A stretch of 64,000 nucleotides of DNA from Ruminococcus sp. (GCA_029060305.1 JAIDUG010000004.1:1-64000), one strand, 5' to 3'. Shown: positions 54,534 to 63,966, numbered from the stretch's first letter. Notes: a model not told the origin generated them from the sequence alone. Numbers and translations: made by a program.

Positions 54534-57212
54534 ATGAAAAAAAAAGTTACACAAAACAATAACGGCGTTGTAATATGCGACAGCATTGTAATGTCAGTAA
54601 AACAAAAACGTCCGGATATCCGCAAAGCTGAAGCAGTAATTATTGCGGTAATAGGTTTTGTATCGGTTATAATGTCATTCCTCGGAATGTTTCATTTCAA
54701 TTTCAACGAAAACAAGTTTATTATAATGGCTGTTTCACTGTCAGTATTTTATATAACTGTTGCACTTATCGGAAAACGTGCATTGTGGGTAATGTTCGTA
54801 TCAGTAATCGCCTTTGTATTTATGGCGTATCAGAAAATAAATACAATTGCCGAGGGTTTCAAATTCATATACAACGTTATTTACAGTGATTCATACCACA
54901 CGCCAATCCACTACTATAAATCACTTAATCCGATTATGGAAGAAGAATCAATCACACTGTTCTTTATATTTTGCCTGTGGTTGCTTTCAATGATTATATA
55001 TTTCTTCACGATATATCACCCTAACCCTATATTACCATTACTTGCTACATTTCCTATTCTCGAAACAGGTCTTTACAACGGAATAGAAATCCCGATTATA
55101 TGGGGAGTTATGACGGTTGCTTACTGGCTTGCACTCCTTGCAATGTCTACAATAGATACCGGCGAAATCAACGGAGGTAAAAGCGGTTTCGTGAGGAAAG
55201 AAAATACTTTTTTCCCGAAAAGACAGATGAGACTGAAAGTTACTGAAAAATGCGGAATATTCATAATCTTAACTGTTATCGCAATAACAATAATTTCCGT
55301 TCTGTTTATAAACATTTCCGGCTATCAGAGAAGCGACGAACTCAACCGCAAACGTGTTGAAATCCGTGACGCTTTCAACTCTTTTTCAATTGAAAACCTT
55401 GCAGAAAGCGTTTCCCGAATAACAAGCGTATTCGGATTTGACTTCAAATACGAAAATCACAAGTTAGGTACTACCGACCACCTTAAATTCAAGAATACTA
55501 CCGACCTTATCGTAACATTTGATGTGCCACAGCTAAATGCCGTTTATCTGAAAGACTATACCGGCTCGGTGTATGGCGACAACGAATGGACAGACCTGAA
55601 AGCCGAAAAATATACCGACCAGTTGTTTTCAGATTTCAAAAGATATGAAGTCTATCCGCAGGATTTTGCTTCCCTGTTCTCACGTAACGTTATGCCTGAT
55701 ATTGTCACAAACACTATATGGATAAAGTCAAAACTTCGTGACGACAAGAGTTTCGCACCATACGGAACAGATAATTTCGGAAATCTTATCTATGATGAGG
55801 ACAAAGGGGTTTCTTCAAAACGCAAGAACGAAAGCGAATTTTCGTATAAATTCGTTGCAGTAAACAATGATACTATAGCTTCATTCCTCGGAGACACTAT
55901 GCAAAATATCTATTCGGCAAGTCTTGTTGAAAACGAATATATAAGAAACAATTTAATCCAGTACTGTACAGAAAACGGTATCTTTTCATATGACGATGTT
56001 TTCTATACGGAAAGCGAAATGCCTTTTAACAACGACTACTACTCATATTCTAACGGAAACGTTCTGATTGCACAGCTTATGCAGGAAAAATACAGGGACT
56101 TTGTTTATGAAAACTATCTCACAGTTCCAAACAATCAGAATATGCAGGAAATCCGTGAGGCTTACAGCGATATTCTGAGTTATGACACCACTTATGCAAC
56201 AGATAAACTTGATGTACTGAAAGCTATTCGCAACCGAATGGACGAACAGAACACGTATTCTTTAAGCCCTGGAAAAACTCCTGCAAACCGTGATTTTGTG
56301 AATTACTTCCTGCTTGAAAACCACGAAGGTTACTGTATACATTATGCAACTTCCGGTGTTATTCTTGCAAGAATGGCAGGTATTCCGGCAAGATATGCAA
56401 CAGGTTATGTAGTAGTAGGTGAAGACTTCAACAATGAAAACTATAACGGCGACGGTTCATACACAATTGAAGTAAAGGACAGCAGAAGTCACGCATGGGC
56501 GGAAGTTTATCTCGACGGTTACGGCTGGGTTCCTTTTGAATTTACAGCAGGATATTCCGACAACTCCGCACCTGACGGAATAAATGATGAACAGGACACA
56601 ACTCCCGAAACTTCTACAGAAACTACTACAGAATCTCCCGAAAGAAAAAGCAACGCCACTTCACGCAGACAGACAATTCAGCAGACAACTACTACTCAGA
56701 CAACTACAACAGCAGTTTCAGGAATAGGAGTAGTTACAGTTCCGAACGGCAACACACCGAAAACATTTACTTTACCAAAAGCTCTCAAAAATGTATTTCT
56801 TGCTGTATTTTCGGCAGGAATTGTTGTATTTGCAGTATGGGCAAGACGACGTATTATTCTGAACGCACGTACAAGAAAATTCAGTACAGGCAGTAATTCC
56901 GCAAAGATAAAATATATGTACGATTATGCAGAAAAACTTCTTGCAACTCAGAAACTGAAACAGGAAGACCTCAATTTCAAGGAGTTCACGGAAAAGGTCG
57001 AAAGAATTTCCGGCGGTAAGATATTCGGTAACGGCGATTTCATTAACTTTATGGAAATATCATTGAGAGCAAGTTTCAGCAACATTTCACCTACTGACGA
57101 AAACGTTAATTTCTGTAACATTCTTGTCAACAGTATGTCCGACAAAATATATGAACAGTCCAATTTTATACAAAAGTTTATAATGAAGTTCCTGACTGTT
57201 CTGACTAAATAA
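54534..57212 (+). CDS. Transglutaminase-like membrane protein (TgpA type)
   Basis: An 892-residue protein. About five to six transmembrane helices lie in residues 35-265. An extracytoplasmic transglutaminase-like domain has its catalytic Cys in NHEGYCIHYATSGVILARMA (about residue 603), His in SRSHAWAEVYLDGYGW and Asp shortly after. A Thr/Glu/Gln-rich linker (about 690-735) leads to a last transmembrane helix (about 755-772) and a cytoplasmic DUF4129-like tail. The intact triad suggests peptide cross-linking or proteolysis outside the cell. The Thr-rich linker resembles that of the PBP lipoprotein at 5403. Confidence 0.9.
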   Translation: MKKKVTQNNNGVVICDSIVMSVKQKRPDIRKAEAVIIAVIGFVSVIMSFLGMFHFNFNENKFIIMAVSLSVFYITVALIGKRALWVMFVSVIAFVFMAYQKINTIAEGFKFIYNVIYSDSYHTPIHYYKSLNPIMEEESITLFFIFCLWLLSMIIYFFTIYHPNPILPLLATFPILETGLYNGIEIPIIWGVMTVAYWLALLAMSTIDTGEINGGKSGFVRKENTFFPKRQMRLKVTEKCGIFIILTVIAITIISVLFINISGYQRSDELNRKRVEIRDAFNSFSIENLAESVSRITSVFGFDFKYENHKLGTTDHLKFKNTTDLIVTFDVPQLNAVYLKDYTGSVYGDNEWTDLKAEKYTDQLFSDFKRYEVYPQDFASLFSRNVMPDIVTNTIWIKSKLRDDKSFAPYGTDNFGNLIYDEDKGVSSKRKNESEFSYKFVAVNNDTIASFLGDTMQNIYSASLVENEYIRNNLIQYCTENGIFSYDDVFYTESEMPFNNDYYSYSNGNVLIAQLMQEKYRDFVYENYLTVPNNQNMQEIREAYSDILSYDTTYATDKLDVLKAIRNRMDEQNTYSLSPGKTPANRDFVNYFLLENHEGYCIHYATSGVILARMAGIPARYATGYVVVGEDFNNENYNGDGSYTIEVKDSRSHAWAEVYLDGYGWVPFEFTAGYSDNSAPDGINDEQDTTPETSTETTTESPERKSNATSRRQTIQQTTTTQTTTTAVSGIGVVTVPNGNTPKTFTLPKALKNVFLAVFSAGIVVFAVWARRRIILNARTRKFSTGSNSAKIKYMYDYAEKLLATQKLKQEDLNFKEFTEKVERISGGKIFGNGDFINFMEISLRASFSNISPTDENVNFCNILVNSMSDKIYEQSNFIQKFIMKFLTVLTK

Positions 57213-57227
57213 AGGAGGTATTTTTTT

Positions 57228-57770
57228 ATGAAAACCAATATGGCAAAAGGTACAATAATGATAGTTTCGGGAATAATAGTAACATTTTTCCCGAGCATAA
57301 TATCCAAACTTTTCTATCTTATAGGAATGACTGTAATAATCTTCTGTGTGATAAACATTATAAAATCGCTTGTTTCCGGTAATCCTGTATCTGTTATTTC
57401 AAACGTTATCGGAATATGCGTTGGCAGTGCAATAACATCACTTCCGTATTTTATGAAGACTATAATTCCGCTTACTGTGGGAATAATCCTCGCAGTCAAC
57501 GGTATCGACTATATCGGAAAAGCCATTTCAAATACAGGCTCACGTATACTGAATATCATTCTTGCTGTTGTAGCTCTCGGACTGGGCTGTATGTTGCTTT
57601 TCAATCTCGTAAAAGCAGGCAACATCACACGTATAATTGCAGGTCTCGTAATGATTGCTACTGGTGCATATGACTTTTTTATAGGTCGCAATTCCGATAA
57701 TGGCAATGGTTCTGGAATAGTAGACGTTGACAGCTACACGGTACACGACGACAACAGATTCCTCAAATAA
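57228..57770 (+). CDS. Small integral membrane protein (DUF308-like)
   Basis: The 180-residue product is made of about six short hydrophobic helices in three similar pairs, with Gly-rich turns (MIVSGIIVTFFPS, LIGMTVIIFCVINIIKSL, GLVMIATGAYDFFIG). This matches the DUF308/HdeD pattern of short membrane repeats. The last 25 residues are polar and acidic. It starts 15 bases after the transglutaminase gene behind AAAGGAGG and ends the operon. Function unknown. Confidence 0.8.
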   Translation: MKTNMAKGTIMIVSGIIVTFFPSIISKLFYLIGMTVIIFCVINIIKSLVSGNPVSVISNVIGICVGSAITSLPYFMKTIIPLTVGIILAVNGIDYIGKAISNTGSRILNIILAVVALGLGCMLLFNLVKAGNITRIIAGLVMIATGAYDFFIGRNSDNGNGSGIVDVDSYTVHDDNRFLK

Positions 57771-57777
57771 TTCAAGA

Positions 57778-57809
57778 AAGCCTGAGTAATTCAATGCTCA
57801 GGCTTTTTT
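57778..57809 (+). terminator. Terminator of the moxR operon
   Basis: AAGCCTGAG / CTCAGGCTT stem (57778-57805) followed by TTTTTC; a new promoter begins two bases later. Confidence 0.9.
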
Positions 57810-57810
57810 C

Positions 57811-57839
57811 TTGACTTTTTTCAACTGATATGGTATAAT
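57811..57839 (+). promoter_or_regulatory. Promoter of the immunity-like island
   Basis: TTGACT (57811-57816), 17 bases, TATAAT (57834-57839), back to back with the preceding terminator. It probably drives the four following genes. Confidence 0.8.
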
Positions 57840-57862
57840 CATTTTATAAATTATGAAAGAAT

Positions 57863-58309
57863 GTGACCAAATTGGACAATGAACTGAAAGAACTATTAAA
57901 CCACAAACTCGCCGAAAATAAACGTCGTCTCAAAGAAATCCGCATAGATAAAACAAAATTTCAGATTATGCAGGAAATCGAAAATTTTTCGGAAAAATAC
58001 CGTTTCGCCGACGATACCGAAAAGAAACGCATTGAAACTTTTATGGAAAAAATACCGTTTCACTGGGGAATCGATTTTTCACGACTGCCGGAAAGTCCCA
58101 TAACTCAACACGGAAAATGTTATATGTGTTTTCTTGAGGGTAGCGAGGAAATTTTTGATATTTACATTTACGGAAATTTCAGCGATTTCATAAGAGATTA
58201 TGACGACTTTTTCTTTTTCAGTGCATATCTGCTTATCATTGATGAGGACTTCCGGCGATTCGTTTATATTGATGATGAGTTTAATAAAAAAGAATCGTAC
58301 ATAGATTAA
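57863..58309 (+). CDS. Hypothetical small protein (148 aa), island gene 1
   Basis: GTG start at 57863 with a modest GAAAG site; a TTG nine bases on is an alternative. The first 60 residues are a charged coiled coil; the rest is rich in Phe, Tyr and acidic residues (DFIRDYDDFFFFSAYLLIID). It is acidic overall, soluble and has no catalytic motif, which fits toxin-binding immunity proteins, though I do not recognise the family. The next gene follows after 14 bases. Confidence 0.6.
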   Translation: MTKLDNELKELLNHKLAENKRRLKEIRIDKTKFQIMQEIENFSEKYRFADDTEKKRIETFMEKIPFHWGIDFSRLPESPITQHGKCYMCFLEGSEEIFDIYIYGNFSDFIRDYDDFFFFSAYLLIIDEDFRRFVYIDDEFNKKESYID

Positions 58310-58323
58310 GGAGCAGTTATAAC

Positions 58324-58725
58324 ATGAAAAACATAGATAAATCTATTGAAGAACTTGAAAACGATTACTGGAGTGAAACTGATTTCAGCTCCTATGTATC
58401 TGAAACCTGTCACAATGCAAGGAAAAAACCAATAGCTAAACTTTCACATGAGGAAATAAGGCTTATGACTGGTCAAAAAATCGGTCTGAAATATCTTTTA
58501 CCCATTGTCGTTTCCATATTAGAAAAAAATCCGCTTATTGAAGTTACTTTTTTCAAGGGAGATTTATTAATACAATTACTGCGTCTGGATATTATTGACT
58601 GGAAAGATAATAAAACGGATTTAGCAAAATTCAGAACAATAATACTTGATAATTATTCATTAATCGAATCCTGTGAGGAAATCCCCATAAAAATGACTGA
58701 AAAATATTTTTTGAAAATGAGGTGA
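58324..58725 (+). CDS. CdiI-like contact-dependent inhibition immunity protein
   Basis: The 133-residue sequence begins SIEELENDYWSETDFSSYV, followed by CHNARKKPIAKLSHEEIRLM and GQKIGLKYLLPIVVSILEKN. This order matches the CdiI_2 immunity family, small cytoplasmic proteins that neutralise the toxin tip of contact-dependent inhibition proteins. No toxin gene is in the window, so it would be an orphan immunity gene. It has an AAGGAG site and tight spacing on both sides. Confidence 0.75.
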   Translation: MKNIDKSIEELENDYWSETDFSSYVSETCHNARKKPIAKLSHEEIRLMTGQKIGLKYLLPIVVSILEKNPLIEVTFFKGDLLIQLLRLDIIDWKDNKTDLAKFRTIILDNYSLIESCEEIPIKMTEKYFLKMR

Positions 58726-58729
58726 AACT

Positions 58730-59074
58730 ATGATTTTATACAGACCCGTCGGCACTGCCGAACTTGACTTGATATCCGAAAGCGATTACGAAAAATTTCC
58801 GCCACGACTTCCCGAACAGCCTATTTTTTATCCCGTACTCAACCGTGAGTACGCTTGCGAAATCGCTGAAAAATGGAATACAAAAACTGCTGATGGAAAA
58901 GGTTACGTAACGGAGTTTGAAGTTGACGACGAATATATTAAAAATTTTGAAGTGCATACAGTAGGTGCAAAACATCATCAGGAGTTATGGATTCCTGCTG
59001 AAGAACTGGAAAATTTCAACCGTCATATTACAGGAAAAATTAAAATAACCGCCACATTTGATGTAAATATATGA
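58730..59074 (+). CDS. Small protein of the 'ADP-ribosylation/crystallin J1' type
   Basis: A 114-residue protein starting MILYRPVGTAELDLI, then PPRLPEQPIFYPVLN and HHQELWIPAEELENFNRHI. I recognise this pattern from small proteins annotated, somewhat loosely, as ADP-ribosylation/crystallin J1. The true biochemical role is not established; many members sit beside toxins or immunity genes. It starts 4 bases after the CdiI-like gene (GAGGTG site) and overlaps the next by 4. Confidence 0.65.
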   Translation: MILYRPVGTAELDLISESDYEKFPPRLPEQPIFYPVLNREYACEIAEKWNTKTADGKGYVTEFEVDDEYIKNFEVHTVGAKHHQELWIPAEELENFNRHITGKIKITATFDVNI

Positions 59075-59472
59075 GCCGTTCATTTCAGGTAAGAACAGAA
59101 AAAAATCCGGACTTTACAGCGGAAGATATTCTGAATACTATTAAAACTCTCAGAAACTCCGACAAGGAAATAAATTTAAAAAATATACGTATAATAAATA
59201 ATTCGGAAACTTATTATACTTTTGTTACTGAAGATTGTATTGTACATATAACATTCCATAGTACAGAATGGGACGGAAAATTTCGTCAGTGGTGGAGTGT
59301 AGAAAGCCGTGCGATTGACGGTATGGGAAAAAATCTTTTTGTAGCGTGTGCAAGTGCGATGGCGATTCTGTCGGACGGTTATGCAAGTTCCGGCGACGGT
59401 GCTTTTACTCCCGACATTGATTTTATGGGTAATGAATTATGGGAAAATTACCTTAAAACCATTAAAATATAA
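59071..59472 (+). CDS. Hypothetical small protein (133 aa), island gene 4
   Basis: It begins inside the end of the preceding gene (ATGA overlap), so the two are translationally coupled. It is predicted alpha/beta, with a Trp-rich middle (FHSTEWDGKFRQWWSVES) and a helix with ACASAMAILSDGYASSGDGA. It is acidic and soluble. I do not recognise a family; context suggests immunity or a partner of the 114-aa protein. Confidence 0.6.
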   Translation: MSRSFQVRTEKNPDFTAEDILNTIKTLRNSDKEINLKNIRIINNSETYYTFVTEDCIVHITFHSTEWDGKFRQWWSVESRAIDGMGKNLFVACASAMAILSDGYASSGDGAFTPDIDFMGNELWENYLKTIKI

Positions 59473-59481
59473 CAAAAAACA

Positions 59482-59506
59482 AGCCTGAGAATTACTCTCA
59501 GGCTGT
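59482..59506 (-). terminator. Terminator of the DUF951-prfA-pepM18 operon
   Basis: A perfect 9-base stem AGCCTGAGA / TCTCAGGCT; on the minus strand it is followed by TGTTTTTTG. Weak in the plus direction. Confidence 0.85.
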
Positions 59507-59511
59507 TGTAA

Positions 59512-60903
59512 TCAGTCGTTTATGAAAACTGAAAAGGCTTTGTAAGCCATATAGGTATCAATTTTTGAAACGATTTCAAAAGGTGCGTGCATTGAAAGAA
59601 CAGGTACACCCATATCAATTGTATCAACGTTGAGATTTGCGATATACGCTGCGACAGTACCGCCACCACCTGCATCAACTTTACCGAGTTCACCGGTCTG
59701 CCATATAACGTTGTGACTGTCCATAAGTCTGCGGATTCTGCCGGTAAACTCTGCGGAAGCATCAGAAGTACCCGATTTACCTCTTGCACCTGTATATTTT
59801 GTAATACATACGCCCTTGTTGATATACGCACAGTTGTTTCTTTCGTTTACTTCGGGGAAAGTAGGGTCAAATGCGGCGTTCACGTCAGCGGAGAGACATT
59901 CAGAAGCTGAAAGAACAGTTCTACCGTCTGAACCTAAAGTTTCGGCAATATCTTCAATGAAGTATTTAAGGTATGCTGAACAAAGTCCGGTGTTGCCGTC
60001 TGAACCTGTTTCCTCTTTGTCCGTAAGAACGGTTACAACAGTATGAAGCGGATTGTTGCAGTCAACTGTTGCCATAAGTGCGGTATAAGCACAAACCTTA
60101 TCGTCGTGACCGTATGCACCAATCATACTTCTGTCAAATCCAACGTCTTTAGTCTTAAAAGCCGGTACAGCCTCCAACTCAGAAGAAATGAAATCAGCTT
60201 CTGTAATACCGTACTTCTCAAAAAGAATGTTCATAATATTGAGTTTAACGGCTTCGCTTGCCTCGTCGTCCTTGAAAGGTCTCGACCCAATAATCAGATT
60301 AAGCTGTTCACCTGTAATAGCCTTTGCAACCGTTCTTGTCATCTGTTCAGTAGCAAGATGTGGGAGCAGGTCGGTTACGCAGAATACAGGGTCGTTTTCG
60401 TCCTCACCTATGTTTACTTTCACTTTAGTACCGTCCGCTCTGATTATAACGCCGTGCAGTGCAAGCGGAATTGTAGTCCACTGATACTTTTTGATACCGC
60501 CGTAATAGTGAGTTTTGAAAAGTGCTATTTCATTATCTTCGTAAAGCGGATTCTGTTTCAGGTCAAGACGTGGAGAATCAATATGTGCGGCACAAAGTTT
60601 CACACCGTCCTCAATGGGTGCAGTGCCGATTATTGCCATAATAACAGCTTTTCCCCTGTTGTTACGGTAAATCTTGTCACCGGCATTGAGAGGCATTCCG
60701 GACTTGTATTCAACATAACCGTTATTCTTCAGAAGTTCAACAGTGTAGTCTACTGCCTCACGTTCAATTTTAGCGGTATCCATAAAGTCCTTGTAGCTTT
60801 CGCAGAAACTGTCACATTCAGCAAGTTCTGCATCGCTCATTCTGAAAACGCCGTTTTTACGTTTCATAAACAGCTTTTCTTTGAGTTCCTTAGATGTTTC
60901 CAT
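59512..60903 (-). CDS. M18 family aspartyl aminopeptidase
   Basis: A 463-residue zinc exopeptidase that removes N-terminal (often acidic) residues. Recognisable are AAHIDSPRLDLKQNPLYED near residue 105 (metal His/Asp), DKEETGSDGNTG near residue 295 (catalytic Glu pair) and the C-terminal VPVLSMHAPFEI with a metal His. It is a dodecameric cytosolic enzyme in relatives. Last gene of the operon, 23 bases after coaE, with AAGGAGAG before the ATG. Confidence 0.94.
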   Translation of the reverse strand: METSKELKEKLFMKRKNGVFRMSDAELAECDSFCESYKDFMDTAKIEREAVDYTVELLKNNGYVEYKSGMPLNAGDKIYRNNRGKAVIMAIIGTAPIEDGVKLCAAHIDSPRLDLKQNPLYEDNEIALFKTHYYGGIKKYQWTTIPLALHGVIIRADGTKVKVNIGEDENDPVFCVTDLLPHLATEQMTRTVAKAITGEQLNLIIGSRPFKDDEASEAVKLNIMNILFEKYGITEADFISSELEAVPAFKTKDVGFDRSMIGAYGHDDKVCAYTALMATVDCNNPLHTVVTVLTDKEETGSDGNTGLCSAYLKYFIEDIAETLGSDGRTVLSASECLSADVNAAFDPTFPEVNERNNCAYINKGVCITKYTGARGKSGTSDASAEFTGRIRRLMDSHNVIWQTGELGKVDAGGGGTVAAYIANLNVDTIDMGVPVLSMHAPFEIVSKIDTYMAYKAFSVFIND

Positions 60904-60926
60904 TAAAAAACACTCTCCTTTTAAGT

Positions 60927-61538
60927 TTATTTATTCTGATAATAGCAACGGATTTTGTCCGCAAGCTCCTGTGCAATCGTGCAGACGTTTTCCGTAGTGC
61001 CATTATTATTTATTGTATAATCGGAATGACTGATAAAATATTCCTCGTCAAGCTGTGAGTTCATACGGTTCTGAGCCTGCTCCGGAGTAATATTGTCACG
61101 GTTTATTATTCTTTGTTTTCGGATTTTTGAATCCGCAAGAACTGAAATTATTATCTCGCAGAAGTCATCAGTCCTGCTTTCAAAAAGCGTGGGAGCGTCA
61201 AGCAGTATGAAGTCTTTTCCCATACCTGAAAGGGCGTTTATCTGACAAAGAATTTCACTCGTAATATACGGATAAGTTATAGTATTCAGAATTTCAAGTT
61301 TTGACCTGTTGCAGAAAACTATTCCTGCCAGTTTCTTTCTGTCAAGACTTCCATCAGCTTTCAGAATATCGTTTCCGAACATCTCAGCAACTTCTGCAAG
61401 GCACGGCGAACCTTTTTCCATAACCTGACGTGCTACAATATCAGCGTTGATAATACCGAAATCGTTTTCAGCAAATATCCGTGATACAGTGCTTTTACCT
61501 GCACCGGTCTGTCCGGTAAGTCCAACAACAATACTCAT
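60927..61538 (-). CDS. coaE: Dephospho-CoA kinase
   Basis: Last step of coenzyme A synthesis. The P-loop GLTGQTGAGKSTVSRIF starts at residue 6; NADIVARQV and FILLDAPTLFES, then the lid RKQRIINRDNITPEQAQNRM, match CoaE. Length 203 aa is normal. It overlaps tsaC by 4 bases. Confidence 0.95.
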   Translation of the reverse strand: MSIVVGLTGQTGAGKSTVSRIFAENDFGIINADIVARQVMEKGSPCLAEVAEMFGNDILKADGSLDRKKLAGIVFCNRSKLEILNTITYPYITSEILCQINALSGMGKDFILLDAPTLFESRTDDFCEIIISVLADSKIRKQRIINRDNITPEQAQNRMNSQLDEEYFISHSDYTINNNGTTENVCTIAQELADKIRCYYQNK

Positions 61539-62542
61539 AGTCTTATCACCTCGAATCCTGCCGACCTGATAAGCCTGTTATATACCGCAAGTCCTACTCC
61601 TATCGGTTCAGGTGAACGCACGTAAACTTTTCGGGCATTTATATCGTCAAGCTCCCTGAGTTTCTGAAAGACCTGATGTGCCTGTTGCAGACTGTCAGCA
61701 CCGTAAGTCATATAACGATATGGGAAATTCTCAGTATCTCCGTCAAAAATCAGTGAGTAAACACCGTCCCCGTAATTTTCGCCGACGTATTTTATAAAAC
61801 CGTCCAAATCCGACTCAATCATAATTATGTCAGCTTTCGGGGAATAATGCTTGTATTTCATTCCGGGGGAAGACGCTTTTTCGTCTTTTTCAAGTCCGCT
61901 TAAAACCGCCTTATCGACAATGACGTTTCCGCAGACAGTCATCAGCATTTTTTCTGTAACGCAACCCGGACGTAAAATTCTTACAGTGTTTTCGTTTTCA
62001 AATGAAATGACGGTTGATTCAACACCAAACTCCGACTGTCCACCGTCAATAACCGCTGAAATCCTGCCGTTCATATCACGCATTACGTGCTGTGCAGTCG
62101 TCGGACTTGGATAACCTGAAATGTTTGCGGACGGTGCAGAAATCGGTTTTCCGGAAAGTTCTATAATCCTGTGCATTACAGGGTGAGCAGGTACTCTTAT
62201 TGCGACGGTATCAAGTCCGCCGGAAGTAACTGACGGTATTCTGTCATTTTTCGGCAACACCATTGTCAACGCCCCCGGACAGAATTTTTCCGCCAGTCTG
62301 TAAGCAAGTTCGGGAATATACGTAGTATATCTGACAGCTTCCGAAAAATCCGCAAGGTGTACTATCAGAGGATTGTCCGCCGGACGACCTTTTGCAGAAA
62401 AAATTTTCCTGACAGCGTTTTCATTAGAAGCGTCAGCACCCAGTCCGTAAACAGTTTCAGTTGGTATTCCAACAACTTCGCCGTCAATAATCAGTTGTGA
62501 AGCTATATCAATCTGACCTTCATTAAGAAGTAAAGTTTCCAT
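61535..62542 (-). CDS. tsaC: L-threonylcarbamoyladenylate synthase (Sua5 type)
   Basis: Start at ATG 62542 (METLLLNEGQIDIA), with a GGAGTGA site. The YrdC domain includes GIPTETVYGLGADASN near residue 28, KGRPADNPLIVHL near residue 55 and SAPSANISGYPSPT near residue 135, followed by the C-terminal Sua5 domain after PGMKYKHYSP. It makes the adenylate for t6A37 on ANN-reading tRNAs. At 335 aa it is the long Sua5 form. Confidence 0.95.
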   Translation of the reverse strand: METLLLNEGQIDIASQLIIDGEVVGIPTETVYGLGADASNENAVRKIFSAKGRPADNPLIVHLADFSEAVRYTTYIPELAYRLAEKFCPGALTMVLPKNDRIPSVTSGGLDTVAIRVPAHPVMHRIIELSGKPISAPSANISGYPSPTTAQHVMRDMNGRISAVIDGGQSEFGVESTVISFENENTVRILRPGCVTEKMLMTVCGNVIVDKAVLSGLEKDEKASSPGMKYKHYSPKADIIMIESDLDGFIKYVGENYGDGVYSLIFDGDTENFPYRYMTYGADSLQQAHQVFQKLRELDDINARKVYVRSPEPIGVGLAVYNRLIRSAGFEVIRL

Positions 62543-62549
62543 AAAAAAA

Positions 62550-63620
62550 TCACTCCTGTCCCGCAAGTTTAGCAGTCTGGTCGGCTGTGGCGAGAGCGTC
62601 TATAACTTCGTCAAGATTGCCGTTCATAATATCTTCGAGACGGTAAATTGTAAGATTTATTCTGTGGTCGGTTAGTCTGCCCTGTGGAAAGTTATAAGTC
62701 CTTATACGCTCAGAACGGTCTCCCGTACCGACCTGCATTTTTCTTTCTGAAGCTATTTTCTGATTCTGTTCCTGTTGCATAGTCTCGTAAATCCTTGAAC
62801 GCAGAATTTTCATAGCCTTGTCCTTGTTCTTGTACTGACTTCTTTCGTCCTGACATTCTACTACAACGTTAGTCGGAAGATAAGTTATTCTAACTGCTGA
62901 TTCAGTCTTGTTGACTTTCTGACCGCCTGCTCCGCTTGAACGGAAAACGTCAATTTTAAGGTCTGTCGGATTGATTTCAAGCTCCACCTCGTCAGCCTCA
63001 ACGAGTACAGCAACGGTAACCGTACTTGTGTGAATACGTCCCTGAGATTCTGTTTCCGGCACTCTCTGAACACGGTGTACACCGCTTTCATATTTAAGAC
63101 GTGAATAAGCACCGTCGCCCTCTATTGAAAAGCTGATTTCCTTGTAACCTCCTAATTCTGTCGGATTGGCGTTGAGAATTTCCTGTTTCCAGCCACGAGC
63201 CTCAGCGTACATTGTATACATTCTGTAAAGGGAGTTTGCAAACAACGAGGCTTCTTCACCGCCTGCACCGCCACGGATTTCTATAATAACGTTCTTGTCG
63301 TCGTCGGGGTCTTTCGGCAACAACAATACTTTGAGTTCCTGAGTAGTGATTTCCATAGTTTCCTTTGCTTCTTCATACTGAGACTGTGCCATTTCCCTGA
63401 ATTCCTTTTCAAGACCGCTTTCCGAAAGAAGTTCCTGAGCTTCTTCAAAAGATTCAAGGGCTTTTTTGTATTCCCTGTATTTTTCTATAATAGGGGTCAT
63501 ATTCTTGAAATCTTTCATAAGCTGAGTATAGAGTTTATTGTCACTGACAATATCGGGTTGTGACAATTTTTCGCTTATTTCGATATACTTTTGTTCAAGA
63601 GTTTTGAGCTTTTCAAACAT
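62550..63620 (-). CDS. prfA: Peptide chain release factor 1
   Basis: Recognises UAA/UAG stops. Domain I is a coiled coil (residues 1-100). The GGQ peptidyl-hydrolysis motif lies in [19 protein letters not shown] near residue 230, and [20 protein letters not shown] near residue 298 separates RF1 from RF2. Being 356 aa with no internal stop, it is not the frameshifted RF2. It overlaps the DUF951 gene by 8 bases and tsaC follows after 7. Confidence 0.97.
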   Translation of the reverse strand: MFEKLKTLEQKYIEISEKLSQPDIVSDNKLYTQLMKDFKNMTPIIEKYREYKKALESFEEAQELLSESGLEKEFREMAQSQYEEAKETMEITTQELKVLLLPKDPDDDKNVIIEIRGGAGGEEASLFANSLYRMYTMYAEARGWKQEILNANPTELGGYKEISFSIEGDGAYSRLKYESGVHRVQRVPETESQGRIHTSTVTVAVLVEADEVELEINPTDLKIDVFRSSGAGGQKVNKTESAVRITYLPTNVVVECQDERSQYKNKDKAMKILRSRIYETMQQEQNQKIASERKMQVGTGDRSERIRTYNFPQGRLTDHRINLTIYRLEDIMNGNLDEVIDALATADQTAKLAGQE

Positions 63621-63807
63621 CTGTTTTTTCCTCTCTTCTGACTTTTCTGATATTTTTTTCTATTTTGTTACGTGCAACCATAAATTCCCTGCCACAGCCC
63701 ACGCACCTTAAGCGGAAGTCCATTCCCGACCTTAAAACGAACATTTCATTACTACCGCAAGGGTGATTTTTTTTCATTGTGAGAATATCACCTGTCCGAA
63801 TGTCCAT
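63613..63807 (-). CDS. DUF951-family small zinc-ribbon-like protein
   Basis: The 64-residue product reads [20 protein letters not shown] then [19 protein letters not shown], the typical DUF951 pattern with an HPCGSN turn and a CxxC pair that may bind zinc. Members are basic, tied to translation genes in Firmicutes and of unknown function. First gene of the prfA operon; GGAGAG ribosome site. Confidence 0.88.
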   Translation of the reverse strand: MDIRTGDILTMKKNHPCGSNEMFVLRSGMDFRLRCVGCGREFMVARNKIEKNIRKVRREEKTDV

Positions 63808-63837
63808 AATATAAAATCTCTCCTTTTTTCAAACGGC

Positions 63838-63894
63838 AAAAAGCCCGTACAACCATAAAGGCTTACAGGCTGACATTGACCCTGCAAATCGGGC
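63838..63894 (-). promoter_or_regulatory. Branched terminator-like leader structure before DUF951-prfA
   Basis: On the minus strand GCCCG (63894-63890) can pair with CGGGC (63847-63843), enclosing two smaller hairpins (CAGG/CCTG and AAGCC/GGTT), followed directly by TTTTTGCC. A further stem CAGCC/GGCTG lies upstream (about 63945-63914). With a promoter at 63995-63967 this looks like a regulated attenuator in a roughly 150-base leader. It does not match any riboswitch I know. Confidence 0.5.
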
Positions 63895-63966
63895 AAAACT
63901 AAAAAGTCCTTTAATACAGCCTTTGCGGAAAAAATTCACTACTGGCTGATAAGTATTACCATATGA

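Noticed and set aside
56600-56730. Repetitive ACT/ACA-rich DNA as a tandem repeat or slippage locus
   Set aside because: It encodes a Thr-rich linker in the transglutaminase-like protein; codons vary and there is no exact repeat unit.
60043-60906. Open frame of 287 codons antisense to the M18 aminopeptidase gene
   Set aside because: It lies wholly opposite a clearly recognised enzyme gene, has no ribosome site, and its composition (many Cys, Phe, Val) is typical of an antisense shadow.
63843-63894. Leader before DUF951 as a ZTP, fluoride or SAM riboswitch
   Set aside because: I could not place the conserved core bases of any of these; only a generic multibranch terminator is supported.
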